A stretch of 64,000 nucleotides of DNA, from contig JAFAZX010000045.1 in assembly GCA_019239425.1 (NCBI GenBank), positions 62,001 to 126,000 on the forward strand. Direction: 5' to 3'. Source of the DNA: Acidobacteriota bacterium. Lineage in GTDB: Bacteria > Acidobacteriota > Blastocatellia > Pyrinomonadales > Pyrinomonadaceae. The position numbers were made by a program, and so were the translations under genes. How positions within the stretch are numbered: position 1 is the stretch's first letter; each line of letters starts with the position of its first letter. Under the pieces are notes generated by a model. That model saw only the letters and a program-made list of their open reading frames with translations. It was not told where the DNA came from and did not search any database. This document shows, one piece after another, positions 60,568 through 64,000 of the stretch.

Positions 60568-60630
60568 GTGCTGGGTGCTGGGTAAGACAAGTTGCTTTTA
60601 CCCAGCACCCAGCACCTAGCACCCAGCACC
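60553..60630. repeat. Perfect palindromic spacer element, GGTGCTGGG word family
   Basis: Arms at 60553-60585 and 60598-60630 are exact inverted copies over 33 bases, with a 12-base AT-rich loop. Each arm is tandem GGTGCTGGGT and GGTGCTAGGT words. The left arm holds the acetyltransferase stop codon. The right arm ends nine bases before the start codon of the aminotransferase gene. Such a stem would be very stable in the transcript. Confidence 0.92.
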
Positions 60631-60639
60631 TTTTCACAT

Positions 60640-61773
60640 ATGCCAGTCCCATTCGTAGACCTACAGGCGCAGTACCGCTCGATCAAGGCCGAGGTTGACG
60701 AGGCCGTGCAGAGGGTGCTCGACACTTCGGCCTTCATTTTGGGCCGCGAGGTCGAGGCGTTCGAGCGCGCGTTCGCGGAGTACGTCGGAGCCAGTGAGTG
60801 CGTGGGCGTGTCGAACGGCACGGCGGCCATCCAGCTCGCCCTGCAGGCGTGCGGCGTGGGCGCGGGCGACGAAGTCCTAGTCCCTGCCAACACCTTCTTC
60901 GCCACGGCCGAGGCCGTCTCGACCGCGGGCGCCACGCCCGTCTTCGTCGACTGCGGCCCCTCCACGTACAACCTCGACGCGGCGAAGATTGATGAGGTCG
61001 TCACGGAACGGACGCGCGCCGTCATCCCCGTCCACCTCTACGGCCAGCCCGCGGATTTGGACGCCGTGTTCGAGGTCGCGAAACGTCACGACCTTCTCGT
61101 CATCGAGGACGCGGCGCAGGCGCACGGCGCGCGCTACAAGGGCTCGCGCGTGGGCGCCCGCGGCGTCGCCGGCTGCTTCAGCTTCTACCCCGGCAAGAAC
61201 CTCGGCGCGTACGGCGAGGGCGGCGCGGTCGTCACGAACGACGCCGAGGTCGCGCGCCGCCTCAGGATGCTGCGCGACCACGGCTCCGAGCAGAAGTACA
61301 GGCACGAGTTGGTCGGCTACAACATGCGGCTCGAAGGCATCCAGGGCGCGGTGCTGGGCGTCAAGCTCAAGTACCTCGACGATTGGAACGCGCTCCGCCG
61401 CCGGCACGCCGCGCGCTACCGCGAGCTGCTCGCGCCGCTCGAAGAGTCCGGGGCGCTCGTCCTGCCCGTTGAGGCCGACTACGCCGAGCACGTCTACCAC
61501 CTCTTCGTCGTCCAGACGGACGCGCGCGAACAGCTCCAGCGCTACCTTTCGGCGGCGGGCGTGCAGACAGGCATACACTACCCCGTGCCCGTCCACCTGC
61601 AACCGGCCTATGCCGCGCTCGGGCACAGGGAGGGTGACTTCCCCCGCGCCGAGTCGCAGGCGCGGCGCGTGCTCTCGCTCCCGATGTTCGCGGAGCTGAC
61701 CGAACACCAGCTCAAGTACGTCGCCGACGCCCTCGCCGACTTCTACGCCGAGGCGTCGGCCGCCGCCGGTTGA
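60640..61773 (+). CDS. DegT/DnrJ/EryC1 family PLP aminotransferase (WbpE/WlbC-like)
   Basis: The 377-residue product starts MPVPFVDLQAQYRSIKAEVD, the family signature. It has VGVSNGTAAIQLALQACGVG near 52, VIEDAAQAHGARYKG near 150 and FSFYPGKNLGAYGEGGAVV near 175, whose Lys binds PLP. YHLFVVQTD and GIHYPVPVHLQP follow. Family members transfer an amino group to a keto-sugar nucleotide. Start at ATG 60640, next to the palindromic element; the upstream frame encodes the repeat and was rejected. With the acetyltransferase upstream and the Gfo/Idh enzyme downstream it resembles the wbpDEB set. A second member of the family follows at 62924. Confidence 0.88.
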   Translation: MPVPFVDLQAQYRSIKAEVDEAVQRVLDTSAFILGREVEAFERAFAEYVGASECVGVSNGTAAIQLALQACGVGAGDEVLVPANTFFATAEAVSTAGATPVFVDCGPSTYNLDAAKIDEVVTERTRAVIPVHLYGQPADLDAVFEVAKRHDLLVIEDAAQAHGARYKGSRVGARGVAGCFSFYPGKNLGAYGEGGAVVTNDAEVARRLRMLRDHGSEQKYRHELVGYNMRLEGIQGAVLGVKLKYLDDWNALRRRHAARYRELLAPLEESGALVLPVEADYAEHVYHLFVVQTDAREQLQRYLSAAGVQTGIHYPVPVHLQPAYAALGHREGDFPRAESQARRVLSLPMFAELTEHQLKYVADALADFYAEASAAAG

Positions 61774-61810
61774 AGCGGCGCCCGCTCGGCGTTTATTGTA
61801 GGTCTCGACC

Positions 61811-62830
61811 ATGACCATTTCCGTCGGTGTCGTCGGCTGCGGCTACTGGGGGCCGAACCTGATTCGCAACTTCGCCGAGAACGAGGGGGCGGCGCTGCGC
61901 TGGGTCTGCGACAAGGACGCGCGCCACCTCTCGAAAGTCGCGCGCCGCTACACGGCCGCCAAAGCCTCGCACGACTACAACGAACTCCTCTCCGACCCGC
62001 GCCTCGACGCCGTCGTCATCGCCACGCCCGTCTCGACGCACTACGACTTCGCCCGCCGCGCCCTGGAAGCCGGCAAGCACGTCCTCGTCGAGAAGCCCTT
62101 CACGGCGAGCGCGCGCGAGGCCGAAGAGCTGATCGCGCTCGCCGAAAAGCGCGGCCTCACGCTGATGGTCGACCACACCTTCATCTACACGGGCGCGGTC
62201 AGGAAGATTAAGGAGGCGGTGGACTCGGGCGACCTCGGCGACCTGCTCTACTTCGACTCGGTGCGCGTCAACCTCGGCCTCTTCCAGCGCGACATCAACG
62301 TCGTCTGGGACCTGGCGCCGCACGACTTCTCCATCATGGACTACGTGGTCGGGCGCGAGCCGACGGCGCTCCTCGCCACGGGGAGCAGCCACATCGAGCC
62401 GGGCATCGAGAACATCGCCTACGTCCAGCTCCGCTTCGGCGACTCGCTCATCGCCAACTTCCACTTCAACTGGCTCTCGCCCGTGAAGATTCGCCGGACG
62501 CTCATCGCGGGCAGCCGGCGCATGATCGTCTACGACGACATCGAGCCGACCGAGAAGGTGCGCGTCTACGACAAGGGCGTCACGCGCAACGCGGACGCCG
62601 TCGAAGAGGAGGAGGCGTACAAGACCCTGGTCAGCTACCGCACCGGCGACGTCTGGGTGCCGAAGCTCGACCCGACCGAGGCGCTCCACTACGTCTGCGC
62701 CGAGTTCCTCGCGGCAATCCGCGACGCGCGCCCCTCGGCTTCGGACGGCCGCGCCGGCCTCCGCGTCGTCCGCCTCCTCGAAGCCGCGCAGGCATCAATC
62801 AACGACGGCGGGCGCTGGATTAAACTGTGA
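61811..62830 (+). CDS. Gfo/Idh/MocA family NAD-dependent oxidoreductase (WbpB/WlbA-like)
   Basis: The 339-residue product has VGVVGCGYWGPNLIRNFAEN at the N-terminus (NAD motif GxGxxG), AVVIATPVSTHYDFARRAL near 72, the hallmark GKHVLVEKPFTASAREAEE near 92, and MVDHTFIYTGAVRKIKE near 119, with WDLAPHDFSIMDYVVG near 163. It belongs to the group containing WbpB/WlbA, which oxidise the C3 position of a UDP-N-acetyl uronic acid before amination. The upstream aminotransferase and acetyltransferase support this. The expected dehydrogenase WbpA is not in the window. The stop adjoins a repeat element. Confidence 0.85.
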   Translation: MTISVGVVGCGYWGPNLIRNFAENEGAALRWVCDKDARHLSKVARRYTAAKASHDYNELLSDPRLDAVVIATPVSTHYDFARRALEAGKHVLVEKPFTASAREAEELIALAEKRGLTLMVDHTFIYTGAVRKIKEAVDSGDLGDLLYFDSVRVNLGLFQRDINVVWDLAPHDFSIMDYVVGREPTALLATGSSHIEPGIENIAYVQLRFGDSLIANFHFNWLSPVKIRRTLIAGSRRMIVYDDIEPTEKVRVYDKGVTRNADAVEEEEAYKTLVSYRTGDVWVPKLDPTEALHYVCAEFLAAIRDARPSASDGRAGLRVVRLLEAAQASINDGGRWIKL

Positions 62831-62908
62831 AGGTGTTGGGTGCTGGGTTTTAGGTCTTGGGGAAGAACCGGGTTTTCACCCAACACCTAAAACCCAACAC
62901 CCAACACC
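62831..62908. repeat. Palindromic spacer element, GGTGTTGGG word family
   Basis: Near-perfect inverted arms at 62831-62868 and 62871-62908, built of GGTGTTGGGTGCTGGG and GGGTTTTAGGT words, with a very short loop. Only about four positions mismatch. The left arm begins immediately after the stop of the Gfo/Idh gene and the right arm ends 15 bases before the next start. The words resemble those at 60553-60630 but with T for C. Confidence 0.85.
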
Positions 62909-62923
62909 CTTTTATCGACGAAG

Positions 62924-64000
62924 ATGCAAGTCCCCTTACTCGACCTGAAGCAGCAGCACGCGGCGCTGCGCGACGAGTTGAGCGCGGCCCTCGTGCGCGT
63001 GCTCGACTCGCAGCAGTTCATTATGGGCGAGGACGTGCGGCTGCTCGAGGCGGAGCTGGCGCGCTACACGCGTGCGCGCTATGCGGTCGGTTGCGGGTCG
63101 GGTTCGGATGCGCTGCTGCTGGCGCTGCTGGCGCTCGACGTGAGAGAAGGAAGCGAAGTTGTCACGACGCCCTTCACCTTCTTCGCCACCGCGGGCGCGG
63201 TCGTGCGCGCGGGCGCGCGCCCCGTCTTCGTCGACATCGAACCGCGCACCTATAACCTCGACGCGTCGAAGCTCGACGAGATCATCACGGGACGGACGCG
63301 CGCCGTCATCCCCGTCCACCTCTACGGCCAGATGGCCGAGCTGGACGGGATGCTGGGCGTCGCCCGAGACAGGGGCGTGCGCGTCATCGAAGACGCGGCG
63401 CAGGCCATCGGCGCGGAGGACGCGGAGGGGCGCTCGGCCGGCGCGGTCGGAGACGCGGGCTGCTTCAGCTTCTACCCGACGAAGAACCTCGGCGCGGCCG
63501 GCGAGGCGGGGCTGGTGACGACGAACGACGAGGAGACGGCCGAACGCCTCCGCCGCCTGCGCGTCCACGGCGGCGCGACCGAGTACCACCACGACGAGGT
63601 CGGCTTCAACAGCCGCCTCGACACCTTCCAGGCCGCCGTCCTGCGCGTCAAGCTCCCGCACCTCGACGCCTGGTCGGACGCGCGCCGCGAGCGCGCCGCC
63701 GTCTACACGCGCTTACTCGACGAGGCCGGACTCGCGGACGTGGTCACTCCCCCGTTCGTCAGCGAAGGCGCGCGCCACATCTTCCACCAGTACGTCGTCC
63801 GCGTCCCCGAAGCGCGCCGCGACGCGCTGCTCGAACACCTCAAGGCCCACGGCGTCGGGACGAAGGTCTACTACCCCGTCCCGCTCCACCTGCAACCGTG
63901 CTTCGCCGACCTCGGATACAAAGAGGGCGACTTCCCCGAGTCCGAGCGCGCCGCACGCTCCACGCTCGCGCTCCCGATGTTCCCGGAGTTGACCGGCGAG
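62924..64000 (+). CDS. DegT/DnrJ/EryC1 family aminotransferase (3' end cut by window edge)
   Basis: The frame is open from the ATG at 62924 to the last base, giving 359 residues of a protein normally about 365-400 long. It starts MQVPLLDLKQQHAALRDELS and has VGCGSGSDALLLALLALDVR near 55, VIEDAAQAIGAEDAEG near 150 and CFSFYPTKNLGAAGEAGLVT near 175 (PLP Lys), then VYYPVPLHLQPCF near 320. It is clearly a second sugar aminotransferase, differing from that at 60640. This suggests either two different amino sugars or a diamino sugar. The C-terminus is outside the window. Confidence 0.87.
   Translation, partial: MQVPLLDLKQQHAALRDELSAALVRVLDSQQFIMGEDVRLLEAELARYTRARYAVGCGSGSDALLLALLALDVREGSEVVTTPFTFFATAGAVVRAGARPVFVDIEPRTYNLDASKLDEIITGRTRAVIPVHLYGQMAELDGMLGVARDRGVRVIEDAAQAIGAEDAEGRSAGAVGDAGCFSFYPTKNLGAAGEAGLVTTNDEETAERLRRLRVHGGATEYHHDEVGFNSRLDTFQAAVLRVKLPHLDAWSDARRERAAVYTRLLDEAGLADVVTPPFVSEGARHIFHQYVVRVPEARRDALLEHLKAHGVGTKVYYPVPLHLQPCFADLGYKEGDFPESERAARSTLALPMFPELTGE

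Overview
The window comes from a high-GC, Gram-negative-type bacterial chromosome. Codon use and style of genes are fairly uniform, and no phage, transposase, plasmid or RNA genes were recognised. The gene repertoire (HYR-domain secreted protein, LIC_10190-like membrane protein, WecA fusion, Cys/His anti-sigma-like mini-protein) and the unusual intergenic palindromes suggest Acidobacteriota, possibly class Blastocatellia. That placement is inference only; no rRNA or marker gene is present.

Almost the whole window is one very large surface-polysaccharide locus. I count 14 glycosyltransferases (7 GT4-like, 7 GT2-like) and about a dozen sugar-nucleotide enzymes. Positions 1-2068 hold a truncated O-antigen ligase-like gene and wecB. 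Positions 2148-6317 are an interruption with a sigma-factor-like gene, a small zinc-motif protein and an acyl-CoA synthetase. Positions 6396-14551 carry UDP-xylose synthase, a Wzy-like polymerase, a TPR protein, a WecA-type initiating transferase fused to part of a CapD-like protein, an SDR and a GT4. Positions 14687-26967 form a compact minus-strand run: rmlA, asnB, two paralogous polytopic proteins, an acyltransferase, glycosyltransferases, a LIC_10190-like protein and a methyltransferase. Positions 27049-44087 are mostly glycosyltransferases interleaved with gmd, rmlC and several epimerases. Positions 44084-50233 are a tightly overlapping operon with a probable UDP-L-amino-sugar pathway and a Wzm/Wzt ABC exporter whose ATPase has a sugar-recognition tail. 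Positions 50422-54796 hold three single-gene secreted proteins. From 55463 to the right edge the strand flips: rmlB, rmlD, a Wzc-type tyrosine kinase/co-polymerase, and a WbpD/WbpE/WbpB-like acetamido-sugar set with a second, truncated DegT aminotransferase.

Taken together, the genes supply dTDP-L-rhamnose (rmlA, rmlB, rmlC and rmlD all present but scattered), UDP-xylose, a GDP-mannose-derived deoxysugar, a probable UDP-L-QuiNAc/L-RhaNAc-type sugar and an acetamido sugar. They also supply lipid-carrier initiation (WecA-like), many transferases, polymerisation and chain-length control (Wzy-like, Wzc), and ABC export (Wzm/Wzt). No Wzx flippase was recognised in the window.

The most unusual feature is non-coding. 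At least twelve intergenic spacers are filled by palindromes whose arms are built from short repeated words (for example GGCAGTA, GTGATAA, GGTGCTGGG, CACAGAGA). In about seven cases one arm contains or abuts the stop codon of the upstream gene, and often the other arm reaches the next start codon. Four word families recur, and one family shows matching substitutions in both arms.
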